A stretch of DNA of 64,000 bases from Frateuria_A sp051900535 (lineage in GTDB: Bacteria > Pseudomonadota > Gammaproteobacteria > Xanthomonadales > Rhodanobacteraceae): positions 62,001 to 126,000 of the forward strand of contig NZ_JBHZGI010000008.1 in assembly GCF_051900535.1 (NCBI RefSeq), read 5' to 3'. Made by a program: the position numbers and the translations under genes. Shown piece by piece: positions 15,711 through 28,677 of this stretch; within the stretch, counting starts at the first letter, position 1; the number at the start of each line of letters is the position of its first letter. The notes below the pieces were generated by a model that searched no databases, was not told where the DNA came from, and worked only from the letters and a program-made list of their open reading frames with translations.

Positions 15711-17396
15711 TCAGGCCGGGGTTTTCTTCTGCTCGTTGCGCAGCTCGCGACGAAGGATCTTGCCCACGTTCGACTTCGGCAGCGCGTCGCGGAATTCGAT
15801 CTGGCGCGGGCGCTTATAACCAGTCAGTTTGTCGTGGCAGAACTGCTTGAGGACGTCGGCGGTGAGCGCGGGATCCTTGCGAACCACGAACAGCTTCACC
15901 ACCTCGCCCGAGTGCTCGTCCGGCACACCCACGGCGGCCACCTCGGCCACGCCGGGGTGTTGCATCACCACGTCCTCGACCTCGTTCGGATACACGTTGA
16001 AGCCGGACACTAGGATCATGTCCTTCTTGCGGTCGACGATGTAGACGTAGCCATTCTCGTCCATGCGGGCGATGTCGCCGGTGTGCAACCAGCCATCGGC
16101 GCCCAGCACCTTTGCCGTCTCGTCCGGACGCTGCCAATAGCCCTGCATCACCTGCGGGCCACGCACCATGAGCTCGCCCACTTCGCCGATCGACAAAGGC
16201 TGGTTTTCCTCCGACCAGATCGCCACCTCGGTGGACGGCACCGGCAGGCCGATCGAACCGTTGTAGTCCCGAAGGTCCAGCGGGTTGATGCACACCGCCG
16301 GCGAAGTTTCGGTCAGGCCATAGGCCTCGGCCAGGGTGCAACCGGTGGTCTTCTTCCATCGCTCGGCCACCGCCCGTTGCACGGCCATGCCGCCGCCCAG
16401 GGTCAGGTGCAGGCGCGAGAAGTCCAGCTCGGCAAAGCCCGGCGTGTTGAGCAGGCCGTTGAACAGCGTGTTGACACCGGTCAGCGCGGTGAAACCGGAC
16501 TTCTTCAGTTCCTTGACGAAGCCGGGCATGTCGCGCGGATTGGTGATCAGCCAGTTCAGGCCGCCCAGGCGCATGAACACCAGGCCGTTCGCCGTCAGCG
16601 AGAAGATGTGGTACAGCGGCAGGGCGGTGATGATCACCTCTTCGCCGGGCTTGGCGAGGTCGCCGATCCAGGCGCTGGCCTGCAGCATGTTGGCGACCAT
16701 GTTGCCATGGCTGAGCATCGCGCCCTTGGCCACGCCCGTGGTGCCGCCGGTGTACTGCAGGAAAGCGAGGTCGTCGTGGCCCAGCTCGACCCTGGGCATG
16801 GGATGCGAGGCGCCCTGTGCCAGTGCGTCGCGGAAGCGCACCGCCTTCGGCAGCGAGTAGTCGGGCACCATCTTCTTCACGTGCTTGAGCACGAAGTTGA
16901 CCAGCGCCCCCTTTGGGAAACCCAGCAGGTCGCCGATGCCCGTGGTGACCACGTGCTGGACGTGGGTTTCGTTGATGACCTCCTGCAACGTGGAGGCGAA
17001 GTTGTCCAGCACCAGGATCGCCTTGGCGCCGGAATCTTCCAATTGGTGCCTGAGTTCGCGTGCGGTGTAGAGCGGGTTGGTGTTGACCACCACCAGGCCT
17101 GCGCGCAGCGCCCCGAACAGCGCGATCGGATACTGCAGCACGTTGGGCAGCATGATGGCGAGCCGGTCGCCCTTCTTCAGGCCCAACACGCCGGTGAGGT
17201 AGCCGGCGAACTGACCGCTCAGGGTTTCGATCTCGCCGTAGCTCAGCTGCTTGCCGAAACTGGCGAACGCCGGCTTGTCGCGGAACTTGCCGAAGGCTTC
17301 TTCCACCACCTCCGCCACCGATGCATAGGCGTTGACGTCGATCTCGGCGGGCACGTCATGCGGATAGTGGGCAAGCCACGGACGCTCGTTGCTCAT
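15711..17396 (-). CDS. fadD: Long-chain fatty acid-CoA ligase
   Basis: The 561-residue enzyme belongs to the adenylate-forming superfamily: the ATP-binding P-loop YTGGTTGVAKG (residues 215-225), LPLYHIFSLT, the AYGLTETSP motif, the hinge TGDIARMDENGYVYIVDRKKD and the C-terminal GKILRRELR lysine region. It matches E. coli FadD in length (561) and in motif order. It activates exogenous long-chain fatty acids to acyl-CoA at the inner membrane for beta-oxidation. The start MSNERPW at 17396 has an AGGAAC upstream. It is divergent from a small lipoprotein gene at 17495. Confidence 0.95.
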   Translation of the reverse strand: MSNERPWLAHYPHDVPAEIDVNAYASVAEVVEEAFGKFRDKPAFASFGKQLSYGEIETLSGQFAGYLTGVLGLKKGDRLAIMLPNVLQYPIALFGALRAGLVVVNTNPLYTARELRHQLEDSGAKAILVLDNFASTLQEVINETHVQHVVTTGIGDLLGFPKGALVNFVLKHVKKMVPDYSLPKAVRFRDALAQGASHPMPRVELGHDDLAFLQYTGGTTGVAKGAMLSHGNMVANMLQASAWIGDLAKPGEEVIITALPLYHIFSLTANGLVFMRLGGLNWLITNPRDMPGFVKELKKSGFTALTGVNTLFNGLLNTPGFAELDFSRLHLTLGGGMAVQRAVAERWKKTTGCTLAEAYGLTETSPAVCINPLDLRDYNGSIGLPVPSTEVAIWSEENQPLSIGEVGELMVRGPQVMQGYWQRPDETAKVLGADGWLHTGDIARMDENGYVYIVDRKKDMILVSGFNVYPNEVEDVVMQHPGVAEVAAVGVPDEHSGEVVKLFVVRKDPALTADVLKQFCHDKLTGYKRPRQIEFRDALPKSNVGKILRRELRNEQKKTPA

Positions 17397-17494
17397 GTAC
17401 TGTTCCTGTTCCCCGTTCGGCCTTGCGGCCAAGGCATTGGAGCATACGCCCGCGCACGGCGGCAAGCCGCGCCGCGGCGCGGATCGGAGGGTTC

Positions 17495-17935
17495 ATGCAC
17501 GCACGAAAAATACTGTCTTCCCTTGGGCTTGCGCTGGTGTTCGTGGCCTTGGCCGGCTGTCGGCACACGCCGGACGAAACGCGCGTGCGCGAGGCCATCG
17601 CATCCGTCGAAGAGGCGGCCGGACAGGCCGATGCCGGTGGCGTTGTCGAGCCGCTCAGCGAAGACTTCGACGGCAACGGCGGCCAGCTCGAGCGCAAGGA
17701 CATCGCCAACCTGGTCCGCCTGGCGGGCCTGCGTGGCGAGCACGTCGGGGCGACGCTTGGACCGATCTCGATGGAACGGCGCGGTGAGCGGTTGATGGCG
17801 GATTTCACCGTCACCCTCACCCAGGGCAGTCGCCTGCTGCCGGATGCGGCCGGGGTGTACCAGGTGGAAACGGCGTGGCGCAGGGAGGGCGACGAGTGGC
17901 GCTGCTACAGCGCGACGTGGAAACGGCAGCTCTAG
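17495..17935 (+). CDS. Small lipoprotein, possible NTF2-like fold
   Basis: The 146-residue product has a lipoprotein signal peptide (MHARKILSSLGLALVFVALAGC, Cys22) and a mature domain with an initial helix (TPDETRVREAIASVEEAAGQAD), DFDGNGGQLERKDIANLVRLAGL, and a C-terminal beta region ending EWRCYSATWKRQL. The helix-then-sheet order resembles NTF2-like lipoproteins, but I do not recognise a named family. GGAGG lies five bases before the ATG. It is followed by a strong bidirectional terminator shared with acnA. Function unknown. Confidence 0.75.
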   Translation: MHARKILSSLGLALVFVALAGCRHTPDETRVREAIASVEEAAGQADAGGVVEPLSEDFDGNGGQLERKDIANLVRLAGLRGEHVGATLGPISMERRGERLMADFTVTLTQGSRLLPDAAGVYQVETAWRREGDEWRCYSATWKRQL

Positions 17936-18000
17936 TGCCTCGTAGGGTGAGCTCCAGCCCGCCTTTCCGGCAGGAGCCGGTGGAATGAAGCGCGAAAAAA

Positions 18001-18022
18001 AAGGCCGCCCGGAGGCGGCCTT
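18001..18022. terminator. Bidirectional intrinsic terminator between lipoprotein gene and acnA
   Basis: AAGGCCGCC (18001-18009) pairs perfectly with GGCGGCCTT (18014-18022) around CGGA, flanked by a run of A on the left and TTTT on the right. It is suited to end both converging transcripts. Confidence 0.88.
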
Positions 18023-18044
18023 TTCGCTGCAACTACGGCAGGGC

Positions 18045-20723
<2,679 letters not shown>

Positions 20724-20983
20724 GACGAAACTCCTGGCTTGAGCTTTGAAGCGGCTGGGGAGAGCTGGTATTGCGGCGGCCAAGCGCACGCAAAGGCCCG
20801 CGATTATCGCAAATACCGCGTCCGCGCGTCCTCGCGGCGCCTGGGGTCGGGCGGAATTGGCGGGCGGTATTCTCGCGGGGCGGGCGAGCGGGGCGGCTAG
20901 AATGGCCCCGATACGCCGACCATCCCACCGTTGGCCGCCAAGCATGCGACGGCCCGCCCTTCCGCACAAACGCTTTTGGTGAC

Positions 20984-21916
20984 ATGCAGCATTCGATGAT
21001 TTCGACGGCGCTCTCGGCGGTATCGCTGCGCGACCTGGCGCTGGTGCAGGCGGTGCATCGCCATGGCAGTTTCAACAGCGCCGCGCGGGCCATGCACATC
21101 AGTCCGTCGGGACTGTCCCACCAGGTGCAGAAGGTCGAGCAGGCGCTGGGCGCCCCGCTGTTCGAACGTGGTGGCCGGCGCATCGTGCCCACCGCCGGCG
21201 GGCAGCGGTTGCTGGAGCGGATCAGCGCGGTGCTGGACGCGGCCGAGCTCCTGCAGCAGGCCGCCCGCGCCGGCACGGTTGCCTTCGGCGGCGAGCTGAG
21301 ACTGGGCGTGCCGGCCTCACTGGGTCCCTATCTGCTGCCGCACCTGGTAGAGCCGTTTCCGCTGCACTTTCCGGCGGCCCGGTTGAGCTTGTCCGAGGGC
21401 AAGCCACGCGGACTGCTGCGTCGCCTGCACGAGGGCGAACTCGATGCGGTGCTGGCGCCGCCGGCTACCGCCGCGAGCGGCATCGCCACGCGGCCGCTGT
21501 TCGCCGAGCCGTGGCAGGTGCTGTTCCGCGCCGACCATCCGCTGGCCGGCCGTGCCCACGTGACGCTGGACGAACTGGACGAGGCCGAGGCCACGTTGAT
21601 GGCCGAGAGCCATCCGGACGGCATCGACGGGCAGGGCGGCCATGGCGGTCACGTGCAGGACGTCAGCCTGGAAAGCCTGGCGGCGCTGGTCGGCCTGCGT
21701 GGCGGCTACGCGCTGGTGCCGGCGCTGGCGCGCGAGCGGCTGGCCTCGAAGCCCGAGCTGACCGTCGTGCCGTTGGAAGGCGCCGTGCCGGGCCGTCAGA
21801 TCGCGTTGTACTGGCGCGAGGCATCGCCTTGGCACGCGGACATACAGGCGTTCGCCGAACTGCTGCAAGAGGTGGCGCGCGGGCGGCCAGGGTTGGTGGT
21901 GGGGCCGGTGGGCTGA
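20984..21916 (+). CDS. LysR family regulator (OxyR-like), divergent from acnA
   Basis: The 310-residue protein has a LysR winged helix (LVQAVHRHGSFNSAARAMHISPSGLSHQVQ, residues ~20-50) and a binding domain (GELRLGVPASLGPYLLPHLV onward). It resembles the hydrogen peroxide regulator group in the DNA-binding domain but has no cysteine pair of the OxyR kind in the visible sequence, so peroxide sensing is doubtful. The start at 20984 could also be 20996. Divergence from acnA with a 260-base gap suggests it controls aconitase, which is iron- and oxidant-sensitive. Confidence 0.85.
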   Translation: MQHSMISTALSAVSLRDLALVQAVHRHGSFNSAARAMHISPSGLSHQVQKVEQALGAPLFERGGRRIVPTAGGQRLLERISAVLDAAELLQQAARAGTVAFGGELRLGVPASLGPYLLPHLVEPFPLHFPAARLSLSEGKPRGLLRRLHEGELDAVLAPPATAASGIATRPLFAEPWQVLFRADHPLAGRAHVTLDELDEAEATLMAESHPDGIDGQGGHGGHVQDVSLESLAALVGLRGGYALVPALARERLASKPELTVVPLEGAVPGRQIALYWREASPWHADIQAFAELLQEVARGRPGLVVGPVG

Positions 21917-21941
21917 AGGCCGCCCTGCGAGTGCGAGGCTG

Positions 21942-21959
21942 GGTGGGCTTCAGCCCGCC
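21942..21959. repeat. GGTGGGCT/AGCCCGCC short inverted repeat
   Basis: Second good copy of the unit at 10974-10991, with one mismatch between the arms. It lies between the converging LysR and hflD genes and could act as a terminator-like hairpin. Confidence 0.5.
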
Positions 21960-21968
21960 GCACCGCGC

Positions 21969-22592
21969 TCAGCCGTTGTCCAGCGTCACGCCCGTCAGCA
22001 ACCCACGCGCCAGCATGCTGCACTGGCGGCGGTTGAGGACGATCTGCCACTGCCGCCCGCCGACCTGCCGCCACAGCACGGCCGAACGCACGGCGGCCAG
22101 CAGGTTGGCGCGCACCTTTTCCGCCACCGCCGGCTGCTGCAGGAACTGCGGGTTCCCGCTGACCATCACGCGCGGGCTCAGCGTGGACAGGGTCGATGCG
22201 TAGAGATCGGCCAGGCGCCGGACGACCTGCGGGGAATCCTGGCCGAAATGCGCCACCTGGCGTTGGGCGGCAACCACGCCTTCCTGCAGTTTCGCGGTCA
22301 GCTCGGGCCGGCGAGCCAGGCTGCGTTCCAGCCGCATGACGGTCACCGCCATACGGGTCAGTCCCATGTCGCGGCTGCCGTCGTCGAGCTGGCCGATCAG
22401 GTTGCGCAGGCCCAGCCGCACGCCGCCGACGCCGCCGTAGACGGCCGCCACCGACGGCGCATCGATGCGGAACACGCTGGCCACGCTCGACTCCATCGCC
22501 CCTTCGTCGCAACGCCCTTGGTTGGCCAGCTGCTGCGCCAGTCCCGCCGCCTGGAACAGGCCGGCCAGCGCGAGCACGCGTGGTTCGTTCAT
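21969..22592 (-). CDS. hflD: High frequency lysogenization protein HflD homolog
   Basis: The 207-residue all-helical protein matches HflD: ALAGLFQAAGLAQQLANQG at the N-terminus, a middle SVFRIDAPSVAAVYGGVGGVRLGLRNL, and NRRQCSMLARGL at the C-terminus. E. coli HflD (213 residues) is a peripheral membrane protein known for countering lambda CII; its housekeeping role, next to mnmA and purB in many genomes, is unclear. The ATG at 22592 overlaps the mnmA stop by four bases, which decides it over an in-frame ATG at 22610. Confidence 0.9.
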   Translation of the reverse strand: MNEPRVLALAGLFQAAGLAQQLANQGRCDEGAMESSVASVFRIDAPSVAAVYGGVGGVRLGLRNLIGQLDDGSRDMGLTRMAVTVMRLERSLARRPELTAKLQEGVVAAQRQVAHFGQDSPQVVRRLADLYASTLSTLSPRVMVSGNPQFLQQPAVAEKVRANLLAAVRSAVLWRQVGGRQWQIVLNRRQCSMLARGLLTGVTLDNG

Positions 22593-23725
22593 GGCGAGGA
22601 TATCGAGCACGTCTTAGGTCCTGCGGGAAGAGGGGAAAGGCCGCCAAACGGCGCATCGGTGGCCGCGATCACGGCGCCACCCAGGCAGGCTTCGCCGTCG
22701 TAGAACACCACCGACTGGCCCGGGGTGACCGCCCGCTGGGATTCGTCGAAGCGCACCTCCAGCCCGGCGGGCGACCATTGGACCTCGCATGCCTGGTCCG
22801 CCTGCCGGTAGCGGGTCTTGGCGGTGCAGCGAAACGCCGTCGCCGGAGCCCCCCCGGCCACCCAGGTCGGCGCTTCGGCAAGCAGTCGCCTGGACTGCAG
22901 CCAGTGGTTCTCGCCGCCCTGCGCCACATAGAGCACGTTCGCCGCCACGTCCTTGCCGACCACGTACCACGGCTCGCCGCCCATGCCCTGGCGCCCGCCG
23001 ATACCCAATCCGTTTCGCTGGCCCAGCGTGTAGTACATGGTGCCCTGGTGCTCGCCGACCAAGGTCCCTTCCGGGGTGCGCATTTCACCGGGCCGCGCCG
23101 GAATGTACTGCGCCAGGAAACCGCGGAAGTCGCGCTCGCCGATGAAGCAGATGCCGGTCGAATCCTTCTTGGCGTGCGTGGGCAGGGCGGCGGCGCGGGC
23201 CAGTTCGCGCACGGCCGACTTCTCGATCTCGCCGACCGGGAACAGCGTGACGGACAACTGCCGCTGGCCCAGCGCGTGCAGGAAGTAGGTCTGGTCCTTG
23301 CCCGTGTCCACCGCACGCAGCAGGCGGTAGCGGCCGTCGCGCTCGTCGACGCGTGCGTAATGGCCGGTGGCGATCTTTTCAGCGCCCAGCGCCCGCGCCT
23401 CGTCCAGGAAGGTCTTGAACTTGATCTCGCGGTTGCAGAGTACGTCCGGGTTGGGCGTGCGTCCGGCGCGGTACTCGGCGAGGAAGTGGGCGAAGACGCC
23501 GTCCCAGTACTCGGCCGCGAAGTTGCGTGCGTGAAAGGGAATCCCCAGACGCCCGCATACCGCCAGGGCGTCCTTGCGATCGGCGTCGGCGGTGCAGGGA
23601 GCGTCGCGGTCGTCCTCCTCCCAGTTCTGCATGAACAGGCCCTCGACCTCATGGCCGGCCTGCTGAAGCAGCAGCGCGGCAACCGACGAGTCGACCCCGC
23701 CGGACACGCCCAGCATCACCTTCAT
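22589..23725 (-). CDS. mnmA: tRNA-specific 2-thiouridylase
   Basis: The 378-residue enzyme has the PP-loop GVSGGVDSS (residues 6-14), the catalytic cysteines Cys97 (NPDVLCNREIKF) and Cys193 (DSTGICFIGE), and the C-terminal beta-barrel with SVVFYDGEACLGGA. MnmA makes the 2-thio group of s2U34 in tRNA for Lys, Glu and Gln, using sulfur relayed by the Tus proteins. It overlaps nudJ upstream and hflD downstream by four bases each, so the three are translationally coupled. Confidence 0.97.
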   Translation of the reverse strand: MKVMLGVSGGVDSSVAALLLQQAGHEVEGLFMQNWEEDDRDAPCTADADRKDALAVCGRLGIPFHARNFAAEYWDGVFAHFLAEYRAGRTPNPDVLCNREIKFKTFLDEARALGAEKIATGHYARVDERDGRYRLLRAVDTGKDQTYFLHALGQRQLSVTLFPVGEIEKSAVRELARAAALPTHAKKDSTGICFIGERDFRGFLAQYIPARPGEMRTPEGTLVGEHQGTMYYTLGQRNGLGIGGRQGMGGEPWYVVGKDVAANVLYVAQGGENHWLQSRRLLAEAPTWVAGGAPATAFRCTAKTRYRQADQACEVQWSPAGLEVRFDESQRAVTPGQSVVFYDGEACLGGAVIAATDAPFGGLSPLPAGPKTCSISSP

Positions 23726-24210
23726 GGCAGGGCGGGCTCCGCAAGCAGGCTGGACAGTACGCCCAGCGGCAGGCGCCGGCCCGCCAGCCAGGCATCGATG
23801 CTCAGCAGCACCATGGGGCTGCGCAGGCGCCCGCCCAGCGCGGCGATCTCGGCGCGGGTCAGCCACACCGCGCGGCGGATACCCTCGTCGAGCGCGCGAT
23901 GCGGGTCGTGCGCCAGCGCGCGTGCCGCGAAGCTGAAGCGGACCACGCCCTCGCCATGCTCGGTACTGCGCCACTGGTGCACGCCCAGGAAATGCTCCAC
24001 CTCGATCGTCCAGCCGGTTTCCTCCAGCGTTTCGCGCACCGCGGCCTGCAGGAGGCTTTCCTGGTCGTCCAGGTGGCCAGCCGGCTGGTTGTAGACGAGG
24101 CGGCCGTCGACCTCCTCCTCGACCATCAGGTAACGCTCGCCACGCGCCACCACGCAGGCGACGGTGACGCGGGGGCGCCAGACGGAGGGAGCGGTGGAAG
24201 TGACGGACAT
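23722..24210 (-). CDS. nudJ: Nudix hydrolase, NudJ type
   Basis: The 162-residue protein carries a complete Nudix box, G-x5-E-x7-REUxEExGU, in GHLDDQESLLQAAVRETLEE followed by TGW. Motifs such as VYNQPAGHLD and IRRAVWLTRAEI agree with NudJ, which releases phosphate from thiamine pyrophosphate precursors (HMP-PP) and other nucleoside di- and triphosphates. The gene is the first of nudJ-mnmA-hflD, the same order as in E. coli. Its ATG is at 24210; no clear promoter box is assigned. Confidence 0.92.
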   Translation of the reverse strand: MSVTSTAPSVWRPRVTVACVVARGERYLMVEEEVDGRLVYNQPAGHLDDQESLLQAAVRETLEETGWTIEVEHFLGVHQWRSTEHGEGVVRFSFAARALAHDPHRALDEGIRRAVWLTRAEIAALGGRLRSPMVLLSIDAWLAGRRLPLGVLSSLLAEPALP

Positions 24211-24304
24211 CGGGGACGGGAGGGGTGGAAATGCGCCATTGTGCCATCACCTAAACGAGGCGCGTCCTGCACGGCGGCGCGACGGGGCTGCATCCGTCGC
24301 GGCG

Positions 24305-24310
24305 TATACT
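24305..24310 (+). promoter_or_regulatory. Possible -10 box of clpS
   Basis: TATACT, a strong sigma-70 -10 match in GC-rich surroundings, 29 bases before the clpS ATG. No good -35 is visible at the right spacing, so this is tentative. Confidence 0.35.
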
Positions 24311-24339
24311 CCGTACCAGCAACAAAGTCCCCACGAGCA

Positions 24340-24666
24340 ATGGCCCACGAACCCGAACACGACCCCGGCAGCGGACACGGCCTGGCCGTCGAGACCAGCC
24401 GCCCGGAACTGGCACGGCCGCCACTTTTTCAAGTTGTGCTGCTGAATGACGATTTCACTCCCATGGACTTCGTGGTCGAAGTGCTGCGTGGCTTCTTTGC
24501 CATGGACCAGGAACGCGCGGTGCAGGTGATGCTGCACGTGCATACCCGTGGCAAGGGTGTGTGCGGCGTCTTCACCCGCGAGGTGGCGGAGACGAAAGTG
24601 ACGCAAGTGAACGAGTACTCACGGACTCATCAGCATCCCTTGTTGTGCACTATGGAAAAGCTATGA
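24340..24666 (+). CDS. clpS: ATP-dependent Clp protease adaptor ClpS
   Basis: The 108-residue adaptor has the N-degron-binding core FQVVLLNDDFTPMDFVVEVL with the invariant NDD, then RAVQVMLHVHTRGKGVCGVF and REVAETKVTQVNEYSR. ClpS brings proteins with bulky N-terminal residues to ClpA and inhibits SsrA-substrate degradation. An extended, acidic N-terminal tail precedes the core. clpA follows after 65 bases on the same strand, the usual arrangement. Confidence 0.96.
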   Translation: MAHEPEHDPGSGHGLAVETSRPELARPPLFQVVLLNDDFTPMDFVVEVLRGFFAMDQERAVQVMLHVHTRGKGVCGVFTREVAETKVTQVNEYSRTHQHPLLCTMEKL

Positions 24667-24731
24667 GCAGCCCCATCTTGTAGCCATCGCGGCGTAGCCG
24701 CCCAAGCCAATCCCAAGCGGAGAAGGTCCGG

Positions 24732-27002
<2,271 letters not shown>

Positions 27003-27097
27003 CCCGGGTGCTAGGCCCCCAGTGCGCGACCCACCACCGGTCGCGCACCGGAGGCGCTCCCACGGATGGTAGCTGCCGTCGTGGAAATCCGGGCACG

Positions 27098-27126
27098 AAA
27101 AAGGCCGCGCATCGCGCGGCCTTTTT
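27098..27126. terminator. Bidirectional intrinsic terminator between clpA and infA
   Basis: A perfect 13 bp stem: AAAAAGGCCGCGC (27098-27110) and GCGCGGCCTTTTT (27114-27126) with loop ATC. Runs of A and T on either side make it efficient in both directions for two converging genes. Confidence 0.93.
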
Positions 27127-27143
27127 CGTTTGTCCGTGGGACC

Positions 27144-27362
27144 TTACTTCATGCGGTAAGTGATCCGCCCCTTGGTCAGGTCATAGGGAGTCATCTCGAC
27201 CTTGACCTTGTCGCCCGTGAGGATGCGAATGTAGTGCTTGCGCATGCGACCGGAGATGTGGGCGGTAATCACGTGCCCGTTCTCCAGCTGCACACGGAAC
27301 ATGGTGTTGGGCAGGGTCTCCTGGACCGTGCCTTCCATTTCGATGACGTCGTCTTTGGCCAT
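27144..27362 (-). CDS. infA: Translation initiation factor IF-1
   Basis: The 72-residue OB-fold protein, MAKDDVIEMEGTVQETLPNT through GRITYRMK, is the standard bacterial IF-1 length. It binds the ribosomal A site during initiation. The start at 27362 is the family start; the frame stays open upstream but without similarity. Placement beside clpA is common in gammaproteobacteria. Confidence 0.98.
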   Translation of the reverse strand: MAKDDVIEMEGTVQETLPNTMFRVQLENGHVITAHISGRMRKHYIRILTGDKVKVEMTPYDLTKGRITYRMK

Positions 27363-27446
27363 GCGTTCCGGTGTATGGGGCCCGGCCGTGGCGGCCGCGT
27401 AAGCGGAGAAGTATGCCACTTCCGGGCGGTCCGATCAAAGCGGCGG

Positions 27447-27731
27447 TCAGGCAGCATCCCCGAAGTACTCATCCAGCTTGCGCCGGATCTCCTGCTCCAC
27501 CATGCCTTTGAGGGGCGACAGCATCAGGCCGAGCTCGGCGGTGACGTGGACCGACTGCGGCGCCACCGCGATCGCACCGCTAACGCCCGAGCGGGAAAAT
27601 CTCAGCGTGTCGCCTTCCCACCGGCTCTGCATCTCGAACTTTTCGCGCATGCGCGTGGCGACCTTTTCGACCACGGCGCGGGCCTGGTCCAGCGGCAGGT
27701 CGTGCGGACGGCGGATGTCGATCTTGGGCAT
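27447..27731 (-). CDS. Polyhydroxyalkanoic acid system family protein
   Basis: The 94-residue protein starts MPKIDIRRPHDLPLDQARAV and ends with EQEIRRKLDEYFG, the pattern of the PHA_gran_rgn family. These small proteins are named from association with polyhydroxyalkanoate genes but are widespread in genomes without nearby PHA genes, as here, and their function is unknown. The start at 27731 matches the conserved N-terminus; a longer frame to 27788 is not supported. It lies 85 bases upstream of infA on the same strand. Confidence 0.85.
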   Translation of the reverse strand: MPKIDIRRPHDLPLDQARAVVEKVATRMREKFEMQSRWEGDTLRFSRSGVSGAIAVAPQSVHVTAELGLMLSPLKGMVEQEIRRKLDEYFGDAA

Positions 27732-27829
27732 GGATGGGCTCCGTGTGGAAGCGTCCATCTTACGCGGCGAACGCGAAGGACACGCCATGCATCTGCTAGA
27801 GTCCCGGGCATCTCTGGATCGGTCTTTAG

Positions 27830-28597
27830 ATGCGCATCGAGTTCCCCAATTCGGCTCGCGAGGAGTTCCGCTGGACGCAGGTCGCTTTGCGCATCGGCAG
27901 CGCGCCGGACAACGACCTGGTGGTCTCCGCCCAGCAGGGTGCGGCGCACCACCTGCGCATCCTGCAGGACCGCCGCGGTTGGGTGCTCGAAGTGCTCTCG
28001 GGCGCCGGCCGCGTCTACGTCAACGCGCGCCCCGTGCGCGAGCGTGCACTGTTGCGCGCGGGCGACATCCTGAGCCTGGGCGATTGCCGAATGCTGCTGT
28101 GCGCCGACGAGGCACCCGCCAGGCGCGTACCGGTCGCGCTTTCCGAGCAGGGCCGTTGTACCGCGGCCTTGCGCGCGGTGGCCGGGCCGTTGTCCGGGCG
28201 CGTGTTCCCGCTGCACGAGCGGCTGGAACTCGGACCGCAGGGCGACCAGCCGCTGGAGTTGCCACAGGCCGCCACCGCCACGCTCGCACTGTTCTGGAAA
28301 GAGGGCGAGCTGCGCGTGGCCGCCAGTGCGACGCCGTCACGTTATCCGCTGCGGCTCAATGGCGCCGCGGTGGAGCAGGCCGCGCTGCACCCGGGCGACC
28401 AGCTGGGCATCGCCATGCACCGCTTCCTGGTGGACGCGCCCGGGTTGCTGCCCTCACCGGTGGGAACACCGCCGGAGCCTCCGGTCGAGCGCCTGCCCGA
28501 AGACCAGGCCGGGCCGCGAGGCGAGGTGTGGTGGCTGATCGCCACAGCCGCGGTGCTGGCACTCCTGATCGCGCTGATCCTGCTGGTACGGTTCTAG
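27830..28597 (+). CDS. FHA-domain membrane-anchored protein
   Basis: The 255-residue protein has an N-terminal FHA-like region (LRIGSAPDNDLVVSA, HHLRILQDRRGWVLEVL, VNARPVRERALLRAGDIL) and a second, more diverged copy (residues ~105-205, with PLRLNGAAVEQAALHPGDQL). A single C-terminal helix at ~234-252 (WWLIATAAVLALLIALILLV) anchors it with the domains in the cytoplasm. FHA domains bind phosphothreonine; the S/H pair of the recognition loop is only partly conserved here. No kinase or phosphatase gene adjoins it, so the partner is unknown. Confidence 0.78.
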   Translation: MRIEFPNSAREEFRWTQVALRIGSAPDNDLVVSAQQGAAHHLRILQDRRGWVLEVLSGAGRVYVNARPVRERALLRAGDILSLGDCRMLLCADEAPARRVPVALSEQGRCTAALRAVAGPLSGRVFPLHERLELGPQGDQPLELPQAATATLALFWKEGELRVAASATPSRYPLRLNGAAVEQAALHPGDQLGIAMHRFLVDAPGLLPSPVGTPPEPPVERLPEDQAGPRGEVWWLIATAAVLALLIALILLVRF

Positions 28598-28605
28598 CGG
28601 CGAGA

Positions 28606-28672
28606 TCCCGTAGAAGCGCACTGTGCGCGACTGTTATGTCCGCGGTTGCGCTCTTGCAGGAGCCCTTGTGCC
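28606..28672. repeat. REP element, GTAGnAGCGCA family
   Basis: The unit contains CCGTAGAAGCGCACTGTGCG with a small hairpin (GCGCA 28616-28620, TGCGC 28624-28628) and an outer inverted copy GCGCTCTTGCAGGAG. It resembles the element at 44911-44977. It fills the gap between the converging FHA and ligase genes. Confidence 0.65.
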
Positions 28673-28677
28673 TGCAC

